Of a stretch of DNA of 64,000 bases, positions 34,100 through 44,344 are shown in pieces (the first letter of the stretch is position 1; each line of letters starts with the position of its first letter). A program made the translations under genes and the position numbers. Source of the stretch: Corynebacterium halotolerans (GTDB lineage Bacteria > Actinomycetota > Actinomycetes > Mycobacteriales > Mycobacteriaceae); NCBI RefSeq assembly GCF_001056295.1, contig NZ_JVMD01000015.1:186001-250000 (forward strand). The letters are read 5' to 3'. A model generated the notes under the pieces. The model was not told where the DNA came from, made no database searches, and saw nothing but the letters and a program-made list of their open reading frames with translations.

Positions 34100-35794
34100 C
34101 TATTCCTTGGCGGCGTCGGCCAGGTACTTGTGCATGCACCGCTCCGCCACCGCGGTGATGGTCAGCGAGGGGTTGACCATGCCGGTGCTGCCCGGCAGCA
34201 GGGAGCCGTCGACGACGAGGAGCCCCGGATAACCGTGGACGCGGCCCTGGGCATCCGCCGCGCCGGCGGCACCGCCGTGGGCGCGGGCGCCGTCCATGAC
34301 CAGGCCGCCCAGCAGGTGCCACGTGCAGGCGGTGCCGAAATCGGCGGCCTGCGACCACACGGGCACACCGGCCTGCGGGAAACCGTGGCGATCGTGGGCG
34401 AGGTACTTGAAGTGCAGCGCAGCGGCGCGGGCCTTCTTGTCGACCTCCGTGTTGGCGCGCGGGTGCGGGTACACCAGCGTCGCCGTGCCGGTGTTGGGGT
34501 CGGCGGTGATGCTGCCGCGCTCGTCCGTCATCACCTGCATCAGGTGCGTGGTGGTGAAGCCGCCGGCGAAGTCCGGGATCGGCGCGCCCTCCCACGACAG
34601 CGAGTACGGGCCCTGGGGGCCTTCGTCGAACACGACGCCGACGCCCGGCCCGCCCTGCTTCGACCCGAAGTCCTTGCGCTGCAGGGTCTGTCCGACGAGG
34701 AAATCGCCGTTGGTGCCCACGTTCTCGCCGACCATCGGCGACAACTTCGGCAGGCGGCCCGCCGCCCGCATCTGCGCCAGCAGCGCGGTCGAGTGGAACG
34801 CGCCCGCCGCCATGACCACGACATCGGCGACGTCGGTGCGCCGCGTCAGCTCCTTGCCGGAGTCATCGATGAGCTTCGACGTCACCTGCATGCGGCCGTC
34901 GGGAAGCTCGTCGATGCCGATGGCCTCCGTCATCGGCACCACCTCGACGTTGCCCGTCGCTTCGGCACGCGCGAGGTAGGAGCGGTCGAGCGAGAGCTTC
35001 GCGCCCGAATTGGTGCCGTAGACGTACTCGCCGACGGACACCGACGGCGGGCGGCGCCCGTCGAGCTCCTCGCGGACGCGGTCCCAATCGATGGCGAAAT
35101 GGTGCCGGGTCGTTTCCAGCCCCGCGTCGGCGACGGTCTCCAGCCACGCCTTCGCGCCGCGCCACTGCGGCAGCTCGAGCAGATCCTCCGGGAGCGGGGA
35201 CACCCCCGTTTCCTTCCTGGCCAGCGGGAACCAGGTGGAGTCCATCTCGTCGTACTCGATCGCCTCCGGGTAGATCATGTCCCACTCGCGGCGGCGCGGC
35301 TGGATGGAGAAGGTGCCGAAGGTCAGCGAACCGCCGCCGACGCCGGCGCCGAAGACCGCGTCGGCGCCCTGGCCGTGGATGCGGTCGATGAGACCGGGGT
35401 AACGCTCGATCGGCGTGACGCGCGTGAGCTGGTTGATGTTCGGGTGATCGGAGAACCACGCGGTCCTGCGGTCGGGCTTCATCAGCAGCGGAAACGCGTC
35501 CTCGCCGCCCTCGGTGTTCCAGCGGCGCCCCCGCTCGAAGACGGTGGTCCGGTAACCGGCCTGGCCCAGCCGCAGCGCCGCGACGCAGCCGCCGAAACCG
35601 GAGCCGATGATGATCGCGGTGCGCGGGCGGGAGGGATCGGCCAGCGCCCGGGCGCCTCCCGGTGAGTGCGCGGGGGCGGCATGTGCGCGCCCGATTGCGG
35701 GCGCGGCTGCGGCGCCGGCCGCGAGAGCCGTTGCGCCACGAAGGAAGTCACGACGGGTGATCGCCGACGGATGCGGCTGTGATTTCGGGGCCAT
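34100..35794 (-). CDS. Tat-exported GMC-family oxidoreductase (cholesterol oxidase-like)
   Basis: A 564-residue flavoprotein. The N-terminus has a twin-arginine signal (TRRDFLRG, about 13-20) ending near AHA. The FAD-binding motif is IIIGSGFGGCVAALRLGQAG (about 60-79). GAGVGGGSLTFG (about 148) and the C-terminal GSTGMVNPSLTITAVAERC match the bacterial cholesterol-oxidase/GMC branch. These enzymes oxidise sterols or other alcohols with O2 outside the cytoplasm. TATTTT lies 6 nt before the ATG (leaderless). The true substrate in this organism is unknown; a lipid alcohol is plausible. Confidence 0.87.
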   Translation of the reverse strand: MAPKSQPHPSAITRRDFLRGATALAAGAAAAPAIGRAHAAPAHSPGGARALADPSRPRTAIIIGSGFGGCVAALRLGQAGYRTTVFERGRRWNTEGGEDAFPLLMKPDRRTAWFSDHPNINQLTRVTPIERYPGLIDRIHGQGADAVFGAGVGGGSLTFGTFSIQPRRREWDMIYPEAIEYDEMDSTWFPLARKETGVSPLPEDLLELPQWRGAKAWLETVADAGLETTRHHFAIDWDRVREELDGRRPPSVSVGEYVYGTNSGAKLSLDRSYLARAEATGNVEVVPMTEAIGIDELPDGRMQVTSKLIDDSGKELTRRTDVADVVVMAAGAFHSTALLAQMRAAGRLPKLSPMVGENVGTNGDFLVGQTLQRKDFGSKQGGPGVGVVFDEGPQGPYSLSWEGAPIPDFAGGFTTTHLMQVMTDERGSITADPNTGTATLVYPHPRANTEVDKKARAAALHFKYLAHDRHGFPQAGVPVWSQAADFGTACTWHLLGGLVMDGARAHGGAAGAADAQGRVHGYPGLLVVDGSLLPGSTGMVNPSLTITAVAERCMHKYLADAAKE

Positions 35795-36079
35795 TTCCGA
35801 AAAATACCACCGCGCAATCCGGATTTGCGAGATGATGACCCCATTCGATCGCGTTCATGCGGTGATCCGATCGCGCCTCCGGGGCGATGTTCGGCGAAGA
35901 CCCGTGCGGCGCCCGGCGTGAACCGCGCCGCCACCTCCGATCGACACAGTCACACCCGCAACTTCCGCAACATTCTTTGCGAATCCGGGTGGCGCGGTAT
36001 GGTTGCCCCGGCATTCCGAAATGACTGGCCAGAACGTATTTCGGGGACACTTCTCACACGAACGGGGCACGGCTCAAAC

Positions 36080-37135
36080 ATGATCGGCATTCACACTGCG
36101 GCGGCACGACGATGGGGTGGCCGCGTGGCCGCCGTAACCTGCGCCGTGCTCGCCGCGACGGGCCTCGGCGGTGCCGCGGCGATGGCCGTTCCCTCGCTTC
36201 CCGACGTCTCGGATCCGGCCCCGGCGGCTGCACCGGCCGTCGCGCCGGCCCCGAATGGCCCCGTCGTCGATCTGGCGGAGGCCGCTGAATCGGCGGCGAC
36301 GGCCGTCGTCAAGCCGGATGCCGCGGACGGCGCAATCGGCACCGGCCCCGCACTCGATGGAGCCGCGCGCGAGCTGGCCATGGAGCCGCATCCGGTGGCC
36401 GAAGACCCCGTGTCCAAGATCCTCGGCGCGACGCCCGGGCCCGTGCACAATCGCGTCGACGGCGTGTGGTTCCCCTCGCCCACCGCGCCCGCCGAAGCCG
36501 AGCGCCTCGCGGGCGAGGGGCGCGCGCTGGTCGGGCCGGGCACGCCGATCCTGGTGGGCGACGGCGACGCGCGCAACGTCTGCACGCTGGCCGCCGCCGG
36601 GCGCGACGCGGGCGGACGCCTCATCGGCCTGACCGCCGGGCACTGCGGAGCCACCGGTGCGCCCGTGCGCTCGATGGATGCCGTCGAGGCGGGCGTGATC
36701 GGCACCGTCCAGCGCGTCGATGCGACCTACGACTACGCGGTTCTGGTGTTGGGCGGCAACGCCGTGCCGACGTCCACCTACGGCGACACCCGCGTCACCT
36801 CCGTCGGCGACCTGCCGAAGACGGGGGAGACCGCCTGCAAGCAGGGCGTCGCCACCGGCCGCACCTGTGGCCCGACGTGGGTGCAGGGGGCGCCGGGCTC
36901 GGCCTCCGACCCGCACGTGTCCACGCAGATCTGCGCGGCGCCGGGTGATTCGGGCGCGCCGGTGTTCGTCGGCGAGCGCCTGGTCGGGATGATCAAGGGC
37001 GCCAACTCCGCCCCCGCCTGCGTCACGCCGCTGCAGGGGCCGGCGTTCGCGCCGACGATCGTGACGTCCGTGCGGGCGCAGATCGACGACATGAACCTCC
37101 ACGGCGGGCCCGGCGGCGGATTCCAGCTGGCGTAG
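36080..37135 (+). CDS. Secreted chymotrypsin-like (S1 family) serine protease
   Basis: A 351-residue exported protein. Signal peptide about residues 1-37 (ending AAAMAVP), an Ala/Pro-rich pro-region (about 38-165), then a trypsin-fold domain. The triad is visible: His in LTAGHCGA (about 194), Asp in ATYDYAVLVLG (about 218) and Ser in APGDSGAPVF (about 293). Cysteine pairs (NVCTL/GHCGA, TACKQ/TCGPT, QICAA/PACVT) support disulphides. Similar proteases in corynebacteria are secreted and self-activated. The ATG at 36080 gives a good signal peptide. Confidence 0.87.
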   Translation: MIGIHTAAARRWGGRVAAVTCAVLAATGLGGAAAMAVPSLPDVSDPAPAAAPAVAPAPNGPVVDLAEAAESAATAVVKPDAADGAIGTGPALDGAARELAMEPHPVAEDPVSKILGATPGPVHNRVDGVWFPSPTAPAEAERLAGEGRALVGPGTPILVGDGDARNVCTLAAAGRDAGGRLIGLTAGHCGATGAPVRSMDAVEAGVIGTVQRVDATYDYAVLVLGGNAVPTSTYGDTRVTSVGDLPKTGETACKQGVATGRTCGPTWVQGAPGSASDPHVSTQICAAPGDSGAPVFVGERLVGMIKGANSAPACVTPLQGPAFAPTIVTSVRAQIDDMNLHGGPGGGFQLA

Positions 37136-37159
37136 GCGGGCGCGCGGCCGGGCGCGGGG

Positions 37160-37528
37160 TCAGCGCACCCGGGCTTTTGCGGCGACGAGCAGCAGCGCGT
37201 CGCGGTCGACCTCGCCGTTTCGGATTTCTCGGTTGAGCTTGTGCAGCACGACGGGGCACCGCAGGCAGCGCGTGCCGGACTTGCAGCACTTCTTCTTCGG
37301 AGACATCGCGGCCAGACGGAACGGGTCCTTGCCGGCGAGCTTCTTCGCGGCCTTGGCCTCGGCCTTCGAGCACTCCGGCAGGCGCAGCGCGGTCCCGGCG
37401 GCGGCCTTCTTCGACTTCGCCTTGCCCGACTTCTTCTTGCTCTTGGCCGGGCCCTTGGTCTTGTCTTCGCCCTTGGCCTTGCCGCCGTCCTTGCCTTTGC
37501 CTTTGGCGTTCTTGCCGCCCTTGGCCAT
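37160..37528 (-). CDS. Lys-rich protein with conserved CC-x5-C-x2-C motif
   Basis: A 122-residue basic protein of unknown function. Residues 1-45 are almost wholly Lys/Gly/Ala/Ser (disordered, nucleic-acid-binding character). The C-terminal half is ordered and holds KKKCCKSGTRCLRCPVVLHKL, a four-cysteine cluster suggestive of zinc or Fe-S binding. I have seen this cysteine block in hypothetical proteins of other actinobacteria. An AAGGGAACG stretch precedes the ATG. It is convergent with the S1 protease gene (24-bp gap). Confidence 0.7.
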   Translation of the reverse strand: MAKGGKNAKGKGKDGGKAKGEDKTKGPAKSKKKSGKAKSKKAAAGTALRLPECSKAEAKAAKKLAGKDPFRLAAMSPKKKCCKSGTRCLRCPVVLHKLNREIRNGEVDRDALLLVAAKARVR

Positions 37529-37645
37529 GCCCAGCGTTCCCTTCTCCGTGAACTTTTGCGGATCAGGTTAGCGTCACCTCAGGCAAGACCGTTAGCCGTG
37601 GGTGCGCGGCGGGTGTGCGGGGGAGGGGCGTGCAGACGCGCTCGG

Positions 37646-37717
37646 CATGTTCGTGCGGTGGGCGCGACCGCCGTGCCCCACCATGTTCGTGCGGTGGGCG
37701 CGACCGCCTTGCCGTCG
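37646..37717. repeat. 36-bp direct repeat, two copies
   Basis: Two adjacent 36-bp units begin CATGTTCGTGCGGTGGGCGC at 37646 and 37682. They lie in the 235-bp non-coding gap between the Lys-rich protein gene and the HisN-like gene. No ORF with a start and ribosome site uses them convincingly. Confidence 0.8.
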
Positions 37718-37763
37718 GCGCAGCCGCGGTGGTTCCCCGCTTCACGACGTCCCCGCGCCGAAC

Positions 37764-38591
37764 CTACTTCAGGTAGTCCAGGACGGCGTCGTGAAGCAGT
37801 CCATTCGTGGCCACGGCATCGCCGCCATGCGGCCCATCCTCGCCGGCCAGCGACGTGAACCGGCCACCGGCCTCGGAAACCAGCACCGCCAGCGGCGCCA
37901 GATCCCACAAAGACACCTCCGGCTCCGCGGCGACGTCCACCGCCCCCTCCGCGACCAGGCAGTACGAGAAAAAGTCGCCGTAACCGCGCAGGCGCCAGGC
38001 GTCGTCGGTAAGCGAAATCAGCTGGTCCCGCAGCCCCCGGTCCCGCCAGCCGGTCAGAGAAGAAATCGCGACCGAACAGTCGGCGACGTCGCCGACCCGC
38101 GACACCGTGATGCGCTTCGGCGCCGACGCACCCGGCGTCTCCGCCGGGGCTTCCGACGTCGCCGGCGAACCTAGCGCAACCGACCGCCACGCCCCGCCGT
38201 CCTTCGCCGCCCACCAGCGGCGGCCCAGCGCCGGCGCCGACACCACGCCGACCACCGGCTCACCGTCGACCAGCAGCGCGATCAGCGTCGCCCACACCGG
38301 CACGCCGCGCACGAAGTTCTTCGTCCCGTCGATCGGGTCGATGACCCACTGGCGGCCCTCGAACGTCGCGTCGCCGCCGAACTCCTCGCCGACGACGTCA
38401 TCGTCGGGGCGCTCGTCGGACAGCAACTCCCGCAGATCCCGCTCGCAGGCGAGGTCCGCGTCGGACACGGGCGTGAGGTCCGGCTTCGACTCGACGTCGA
38501 GGTCCGCGGCACCGAAGCGCGGCAGCGTCACCGCGTCGGCGAGGTCGGCGAGCCGGTGGGCGAGGGCGAGGTCATCGGCGTAAGCGCTCAT
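37764..38591 (-). CDS. hisN: Histidinol-phosphatase / inositol monophosphatase family protein (HisN-like)
   Basis: A 275-residue Mg-dependent phosphatase of the IMPase superfamily. Metal-site motifs: VGEEFGG (Glu, about 68), [15 protein letters not shown] (about 83-97) and the C-terminal [18 protein letters not shown] (about 228). In corynebacteria HisN performs the penultimate step of histidine synthesis and carries exactly the [11 protein letters not shown] context seen here. A TAGACT box 7 nt before the ATG implies a leaderless mRNA. The promoter is shared back-to-back with the membrane-protein gene at 38631. Histidinol-phosphatase versus inositol-phosphatase cannot be fully separated by eye. 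Confidence 0.8.
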   Translation of the reverse strand: MSAYADDLALAHRLADLADAVTLPRFGAADLDVESKPDLTPVSDADLACERDLRELLSDERPDDDVVGEEFGGDATFEGRQWVIDPIDGTKNFVRGVPVWATLIALLVDGEPVVGVVSAPALGRRWWAAKDGGAWRSVALGSPATSEAPAETPGASAPKRITVSRVGDVADCSVAISSLTGWRDRGLRDQLISLTDDAWRLRGYGDFFSYCLVAEGAVDVAAEPEVSLWDLAPLAVLVSEAGGRFTSLAGEDGPHGGDAVATNGLLHDAVLDYLK

Positions 38592-38630
38592 GAAGGGTAG
38601 TCTAGACCGGCCCGACCGGAAGGCCCCCGC

Positions 38631-39281
38631 ATGCTCCACGCCCTGACTTACGCGTTCATCGATTCGATCAACGTTTTGCTGATCGCCGTCGTCGTCGCGC
38701 TGGGGCTCATGCTCCCGGCCGGCCGCTACCGCCGGATCACGCCGCTGCTCATCTTCGGCGATTGGCTGGGGGTTGCGGTGCTGGCGCTGGCGGTGCTGCT
38801 GGTCTTCGATGGGCTGGGCGAGCAGATCAAGGCGCTGGTCGAATCGCCGCTGTTCGGGGTGCTGCTGATCCTGACGGGCATCGCGTCGGCCGTGATGACC
38901 TGGCGCGGCGGCGATTCTTCGGCGCTGGTGGCGAAGATCCTCGCGCCGCTGCGCACTCCCTCGGCGATGACGGTGGCCACCGGGTTCGTGCTCGGCGCCA
39001 TCCAGTCGGTGACGTCGGGGCCGTTTTTCCTGGGGCTGGCGGTGCTGTCGGCGGGCGGGCTGCCGACAGCGGACCGGTACCTGGGGCTGATCCTCTACGC
39101 GTCGGTGGCGCTGAGCTTGCCGACGCTCGTCGCCGTCGGCGTCGGCCTGGTCCGCCTCAATCCGACGTCGTGGCTGGGCGTGCTCTTCCAGCGCGCCCGC
39201 GACAACCGCGAGGCGTTTTCCCGCGGCGCGGGGTACCTGGTGGCGGTGCTGCTCATCGTCATCGGCTTGCTGCACTTCTAG
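38631..39281 (+). CDS. Six-helix integral membrane protein of unknown function
   Basis: A 216-residue protein with six hydrophobic segments, loosely similar in plan to LysE/GAP-type transporters ([14 protein letters not shown] at the start; [22 protein letters not shown] in the middle). No conserved functional motif was found. GGAAGG lies 8 nt before the ATG. It is divergent from hisN. Confidence 0.65.
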   Translation: MLHALTYAFIDSINVLLIAVVVALGLMLPAGRYRRITPLLIFGDWLGVAVLALAVLLVFDGLGEQIKALVESPLFGVLLILTGIASAVMTWRGGDSSALVAKILAPLRTPSAMTVATGFVLGAIQSVTSGPFFLGLAVLSAGGLPTADRYLGLILYASVALSLPTLVAVGVGLVRLNPTSWLGVLFQRARDNREAFSRGAGYLVAVLLIVIGLLHF

Positions 39282-39390
39282 TGCTTGCGCGCCGGTGCGT
39301 GCGGCGCCGCGCGCGTGCGGCTTTTCCGCTTGGCGACGCCCACGCCCCGCCGGTTCGGCCCCGCCGTAACTGACGGCGCCGCGTCCGCCG

Positions 39391-40347
39391 TTACTTCTTC
39401 AGCGTCTCCGCCAGCTCCGCGACGACGGAGGCGGGTCCGGCGATCCGCCACCCGTCGACCAGCGCCGAAGCGCCGCCGACGCCCGCGACCAGGGCATGGC
39501 CGGGCAGCCAATCCCACGACGCCACCGAATGCTGGAACCACGCTCCGATGCGCCCCTCCGCGACACCGGCGAGATCCACCGACGCGGACCCGAGCATGCG
39601 CCACGTGGCGAACTTCCCGGCGGCTTCGAGCCATGGGGCCACCAGGGCGTCGTCGTCAAGCCGAGCCGAATGCAGGTACGTGCCCACGCTCAGCGCACCC
39701 GCGTCCGTATCCGCCAGCGGCGGCAATTCGACGATGCCGCGCTCATCGGTGCGCGTGGTCGGCAGATCCGGGCCACCGACCCACGTGGCCGAGCCCGCCG
39801 TGCGGTGCACCGCGCCGAGGATGACCCGGTCGGGGGAATCGGGCGAGCCCTCGACCAGGGCCACCGCCGAGCACCAGTAATCCGAGCCCGAGGTGAAGTT
39901 GTAGGTGCCGTCGACGGGGTCGATCACCCACGTGCGGCCCGAGGTGCCCTCCTTGGCGGAGCCCTCCTCGCCGAGGATCCCGTCGTCGGGGCGCAGGCGC
40001 GCGAGTTCGGACACCACGAGCTCCTCCGCCGCGCGATCGGCGGCGGTGACCACGTCGGAGATGGAGGTCTTGAACTCGGTTTCCAGCCCTTCCGCCCGCA
40101 TCTGCGCGGCCAGCTCGGCGGCGCGCTGGACCACGTGGGCGGCCAGGGACGCGTCGTCGATGGACGGATCGACGGTCCGGTCGGGGCTCGTCCGGGAGGT
40201 CTCGCCGCCGTCCGCGTTGGCCGGGGCGTCCGCGTCGGCCGGGGCGTGGGTAGGGGCGGGGGTTGCCGCCGGAGTCGCGGCGTCGGTTGGCGCGTCGGTT
40301 GCGGCGTCGAGGGAATCGGTCCGGGTGGTCATCACGTCATCCGTCAT
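39391..40347 (-). CDS. Inositol monophosphatase family protein (second copy)
   Basis: A 318-residue IMPase-superfamily protein. Residues 1-60 are a low-complexity Thr/Asp/Ala/Pro run ([20 protein letters not shown]). The catalytic domain follows with ILGEEGS (about 124), [19 protein letters not shown] (about 140) and [12 protein letters not shown] (about 277). Metal ligands are intact. It is probably inositol-1-phosphate or another sugar phosphatase, possibly for phosphatidylinositol-based lipids. A CACAAT box lies 7 nt before the ATG at 40347, which decided the start. Confidence 0.8.
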   Translation of the reverse strand: MTDDVMTTRTDSLDAATDAPTDAATPAATPAPTHAPADADAPANADGGETSRTSPDRTVDPSIDDASLAAHVVQRAAELAAQMRAEGLETEFKTSISDVVTAADRAAEELVVSELARLRPDDGILGEEGSAKEGTSGRTWVIDPVDGTYNFTSGSDYWCSAVALVEGSPDSPDRVILGAVHRTAGSATWVGGPDLPTTRTDERGIVELPPLADTDAGALSVGTYLHSARLDDDALVAPWLEAAGKFATWRMLGSASVDLAGVAEGRIGAWFQHSVASWDWLPGHALVAGVGGASALVDGWRIAGPASVVAELAETLKK

Positions 40348-40378
40348 GGCCCCCATTGTGCACGCGGGTGCCGGTAGC

Positions 40379-40434
40379 CGGGCATCGACCGAAATCGCCG
40401 CGGAGCCGATACCCGGGCATCGGCCGAAATCGCC
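40379..40434. repeat. Paired direct repeat upstream of prfB
   Basis: GGGCATCG(A/G)CCGAAATCGCC occurs twice, 35 bp apart (from 40380 and 40415), just upstream of the prfB -10 box. It could be an operator or a small duplication. Confidence 0.6.
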
Positions 40435-40461
40435 CCGGGTCCGTTCGCTACAGTGGGTCGC

Positions 40462-41580
40462 GTGAATCCCGACGTGACCGCTGACCTCAATGACCTCGAC
40501 GCGACGTTGACCACCATTGAAAAGGTGGTCGACCCGGCGGAGCTGTCCGATCGGGTCCGCGAACTGGAGGCGCAGGCCGCCGACCCGTCGCTGTGGGACG
40601 ACCAGGACCACGCCCAGCAGGTCACCTCCCAGCTGTCGCAGGTCCAGGCGAAGCTGAAGAAGGTCACCTCGCTGCGCGAGCGCCTCGACGACCTGCCCGT
40701 CATGTACGAGCTGGCCGACGAAGAGGAGGGCGACGCCGCCGCCGAAGCCGCCGAGCTCGCCGACGCCGAACGCGCCGACCTGCGCGCCGACATCGAATCG
40801 CTCGAGGTCACCACCATGCTCTCCGGCGAGTACGACGCCCGCGAGGCCGTCATCAACATCCGCGCCGGCGCCGGCGGCATCGATGCCGCCGACTTCGCCG
40901 AGATGCTCATGCGCATGTACACCCGCTGGGCGGAGAAGCAGGGCCACAAGGTCGACGTCTACGACATCTCCTACGCCGAGGAAGCCGGCATCAAGTCGTC
41001 GACGTTCGTCGTCCACGGCGAGTACATGTACGGCACGCTGTCCGTCGAGCAGGGCACGCACCGCCTGGTGCGCATCTCGCCGTTCGACAACCAGGGGCGC
41101 CGCCAGACGTCGTTCGCCGAGGTCGAGGTCCTGCCCGTCGTGGAGACCACCGACCACATCGAAATCGCCGACAACGAGGTCCGCGTCGACGTCTACCGTT
41201 CCTCCGGCCCGGGCGGCCAGTCGGTCAACACCACCGACTCCGCCGTGCGCCTGACGCACATCCCCACCGGCATCGTCGTGACCTGCCAGAACGAGAAGTC
41301 GCAGATCCAGAACAAGGCGTCCGCCATGCGCGTTCTGCAGGCGAAGCTGCTGGAGCGCAAGCGCCAGGAGGAGCAGGCGGAGATGGATGCGCTCGGCGCC
41401 GGCGGCAACGCGTCGTGGGGCAACCAGATGCGCTCCTACGTCCTGCACCCGTACCAGATGGTCAAGGACCTGCGGACCAACCACGAGGTCAACAACCCGT
41501 CGGCCGTCCTCGACGGCGACATCGACGGTTTCCTCGAGGCCGGCATCCGCTGGCGCATGGACTCCGAGAACGAGGAGTAG
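40462..41580 (+). CDS. prfB: Peptide chain release factor 2
   Basis: A 372-residue class I release factor for UGA/UAA codons. Landmarks: the stop-codon recognition SPF tripeptide in [16 protein letters not shown] (about 209), and the peptidyl-hydrolysis GGQ in [11 protein letters not shown] (about 251). It reads in one frame throughout, without the programmed +1 frameshift found in E. coli prfB. The start is GTG at 40462, 7 nt after TACAGT (leaderless). ftsE and ftsX follow, an order typical of actinobacteria. Confidence 0.96.
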   Translation: MNPDVTADLNDLDATLTTIEKVVDPAELSDRVRELEAQAADPSLWDDQDHAQQVTSQLSQVQAKLKKVTSLRERLDDLPVMYELADEEEGDAAAEAAELADAERADLRADIESLEVTTMLSGEYDAREAVINIRAGAGGIDAADFAEMLMRMYTRWAEKQGHKVDVYDISYAEEAGIKSSTFVVHGEYMYGTLSVEQGTHRLVRISPFDNQGRRQTSFAEVEVLPVVETTDHIEIADNEVRVDVYRSSGPGGQSVNTTDSAVRLTHIPTGIVVTCQNEKSQIQNKASAMRVLQAKLLERKRQEEQAEMDALGAGGNASWGNQMRSYVLHPYQMVKDLRTNHEVNNPSAVLDGDIDGFLEAGIRWRMDSENEE

Positions 41581-41680
41581 CCCGCGGGGCGCCCGGGTGC
41601 CGTGTCCCGTGACGTTGTGATCGGCTTCCGCGGCGGTTGAGCCGCCCCGCCACCGCAACCCTCCGGGTCGCGCCGGCTAA

Positions 41681-41740
41681 CCCACCCCGAATGCGCAGAC
41701 CCACCCGTTGCAGCGGGTGGGTCTGCGCATTCGGGGTGGG
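41681..41740. repeat. 60-bp palindromic element, copy B (perfect)
   Basis: 27-bp arms (41681-41707 and 41714-41740) match without mismatch around a TTGCAG loop. It lies 100 nt after prfB and 104 nt before ftsE, so it can terminate prfB transcripts. The gap 41581-41844 holds no gene. Confidence 0.93.
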
Positions 41741-41844
41741 GCTGCGTCAGGGTGCGGCGATGGCGCCCGCATGGGCGGCGATGGCGCCGGAATGCAACGC
41801 AACTCATGTGACACATGGTGCGCATGGCCACTAGGGTGATTCCC

Positions 41845-42534
<690 letters not shown>

Positions 42535-42570
42535 GGCGACCGGGAACGAAAAGGAATCAGGTAGCAGAAG

Positions 42571-43473
42571 ATGAAGACCCGTTTCGTGCTCGGGGAAGCG
42601 CTCTCCGGACTGACCAGGAACGTGACCATGACGGTGGCGATGATCATCACCACCGCCATCTCGCTGGCGCTGCTCGCGTCCGGCATGCTGGTCACGGGCA
42701 TGACCAACGACACCAAGAACCTGTACCTGGATCGGGTGGAGGTGCTCATCGAACTCGACGAGGAGATCTCCGCGGGCGACGAAACGTGCTCGTCCGAGGC
42801 CTGCGCCGAGGTCCGCGAGAAGCTCGAGTCGCAGGACGGCGTCGAACAGGTGACGTACCGCAACCGCCAGCAGAATTACGAGCACTTCGTGGCGCTGTTC
42901 GAGAAGACCGACCCGGCACTGGTGGCCAATGCGACGCCGGAGTCGCTGCCCGCCGTGCTGCTGGTCCGGCTGAAGGACCCGACCGACGTGTCGCCGCTGG
43001 ACCCGGTGCGCGACATGAAGCAGGTCGTCCACGTCACCGATCAGCGCGACGACATCGGCAACGCGGCCTCCAACCTCGACTCGATCCGAAACGCGACGTT
43101 CCTCATCGCGGGCATCCAGGCGCTGGCGGCGATCTTCCTCATCGCCAACATGGTGCAGATCGCCGCGTACTCGCGCCGCACGGAAGTCGAGATCATGCGC
43201 ATGGTCGGCGCGACCCGCTGGTTCACCCAGGCGCCGTTCGTGCTCGAAGCGGTCATCGCCGCCGTCATCGGCGGCCTGCTGGCCGTCGCGGGGCTGTTCG
43301 TCGGCAAGGCCGCGGTCATCGACCCGGCGATGGAGGGCCTGTACCGGGCGCAGCTCGTCGCCCCCGTCACGGCGACGGACATTTGGTTGGTCGCGCCGAT
43401 CATCGTCGCCGTCGGCGCCGTGTTCGCGGGCATCACGGCCCAGCTGACGCTGAGGTTCTACTCCAGGAAGTGA
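42571..43473 (+). CDS. ftsX: Cell division protein FtsX
   Basis: A 300-residue membrane partner of FtsE. It has a short cytoplasmic start, TM1 (about 22-43), an extracytoplasmic domain of about 120 residues containing a Cys pair (ETCSSEAC), then three TMs (about 175-195, 225-245 and 272-295). The conserved YSRRTEVEIMRMVGATRWFTQAPFVLEA loop is intact. In mycolata the extracellular loop recruits RipC-type hydrolases. A purine-rich AAAAGGAA site precedes the ATG. Confidence 0.96.
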   Translation: MKTRFVLGEALSGLTRNVTMTVAMIITTAISLALLASGMLVTGMTNDTKNLYLDRVEVLIELDEEISAGDETCSSEACAEVREKLESQDGVEQVTYRNRQQNYEHFVALFEKTDPALVANATPESLPAVLLVRLKDPTDVSPLDPVRDMKQVVHVTDQRDDIGNAASNLDSIRNATFLIAGIQALAAIFLIANMVQIAAYSRRTEVEIMRMVGATRWFTQAPFVLEAVIAAVIGGLLAVAGLFVGKAAVIDPAMEGLYRAQLVAPVTATDIWLVAPIIVAVGAVFAGITAQLTLRFYSRK

Positions 43474-43483
43474 CGCGGCCCGG

Positions 43484-44233
43484 CTACTCGGGCTGCTCGG
43501 TGACGATGATCGGTTCGTCCTTCGTCACCACGATGGTGTGTTCCCGCTGCGCGGAGCGGCTGCCCGGCGTGCGCAGCGTCCAGCCGTCGTCTTCGTCTTC
43601 ATCGGCCCAGGTGGCGGTCTCGGAGACGAACGGCTCGATGGCCAGCACCATTCCCTCCCGCAGCCGGGTGGTGGCGGTGCGGTCGGCGTAGCCGAGGATC
43701 TGCGGCGGTTCCCACAGGTCGGCGCCGACGCCGTGGCCGCAGAGGTTCCGGACCACGTGGAAGCCGTGGTGGCGGATGACGCGCTCGCATGCGGAGCCGA
43801 TGCGCCACACCGGCTTCTTCGCCCTCGCGGCGGCGATGCCCGCGGCGTTGGCCTCGTGCGAGGCGGCGACGAGCGCGAGCACCACCGGGTCGGCCTCGCC
43901 GACGGCGAAGCTCTCGCCGTTATCGGCCCAGAACTCGCCGAGCCTGCCGGAAATGTCGATGTTCACGATGTCGCCGGAGCGCACGATCGTGTCGGGGGAG
44001 GGGATGCCGTGGGCGGCGACGTCGTTGATGCTGATGCACGTCGCGGCGGGGAATCCGCGGGTCGGCGGTGCGGGCGCGACGCCGAGGTCCTCCATCATCT
44101 TCACGCCGATCCGGTCGAGTTCCGCGGTGCTGATGCCGGGCTCGGCGGCCTTCTTCATGGCGTGCAGGGTGGCGGCGACTGCCGCGCCGGCGGCCTTGAG
44201 GCCTTCGAGCTGGTCGGCGTCTTCGATGATCAT
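43484..44233 (-). CDS. map: Type I methionine aminopeptidase
   Basis: A 249-residue metalloprotease removing N-terminal Met. The expected ligands can be placed: His in DVAAHGIP, Asp in VNIDISG and FWADNGESF, His in CGHGVGADLWE, Glu in AIEPFVS and REHTIVV. The core is of normal length (no N-terminal SH3 extension). It is convergent with ftsX (10-bp gap). Actinobacteria often hold two map genes; this one lies outside the ribosomal-protein cluster. Confidence 0.93.
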   Translation of the reverse strand: MIIEDADQLEGLKAAGAAVAATLHAMKKAAEPGISTAELDRIGVKMMEDLGVAPAPPTRGFPAATCISINDVAAHGIPSPDTIVRSGDIVNIDISGRLGEFWADNGESFAVGEADPVVLALVAASHEANAAGIAAARAKKPVWRIGSACERVIRHHGFHVVRNLCGHGVGADLWEPPQILGYADRTATTRLREGMVLAIEPFVSETATWADEDEDDGWTLRTPGSRSAQREHTIVVTKDEPIIVTEQPE

Positions 44234-44344
44234 GGGCCATCTTTCGGTTGGGCGATGCGGAGACGTTCAGACTATCCGCCGCCCGGGCAATCTCACAGGC
44301 GCGGAAGTTCCGGGCGCCGCGGCTCGGCGGGTAAACTTCCGGTC

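Noticed and set aside
40462..40560. Programmed +1 frameshift in prfB
   Set aside because: The gene reads in one frame with no internal UGA and no CUU-UGA slippery site.
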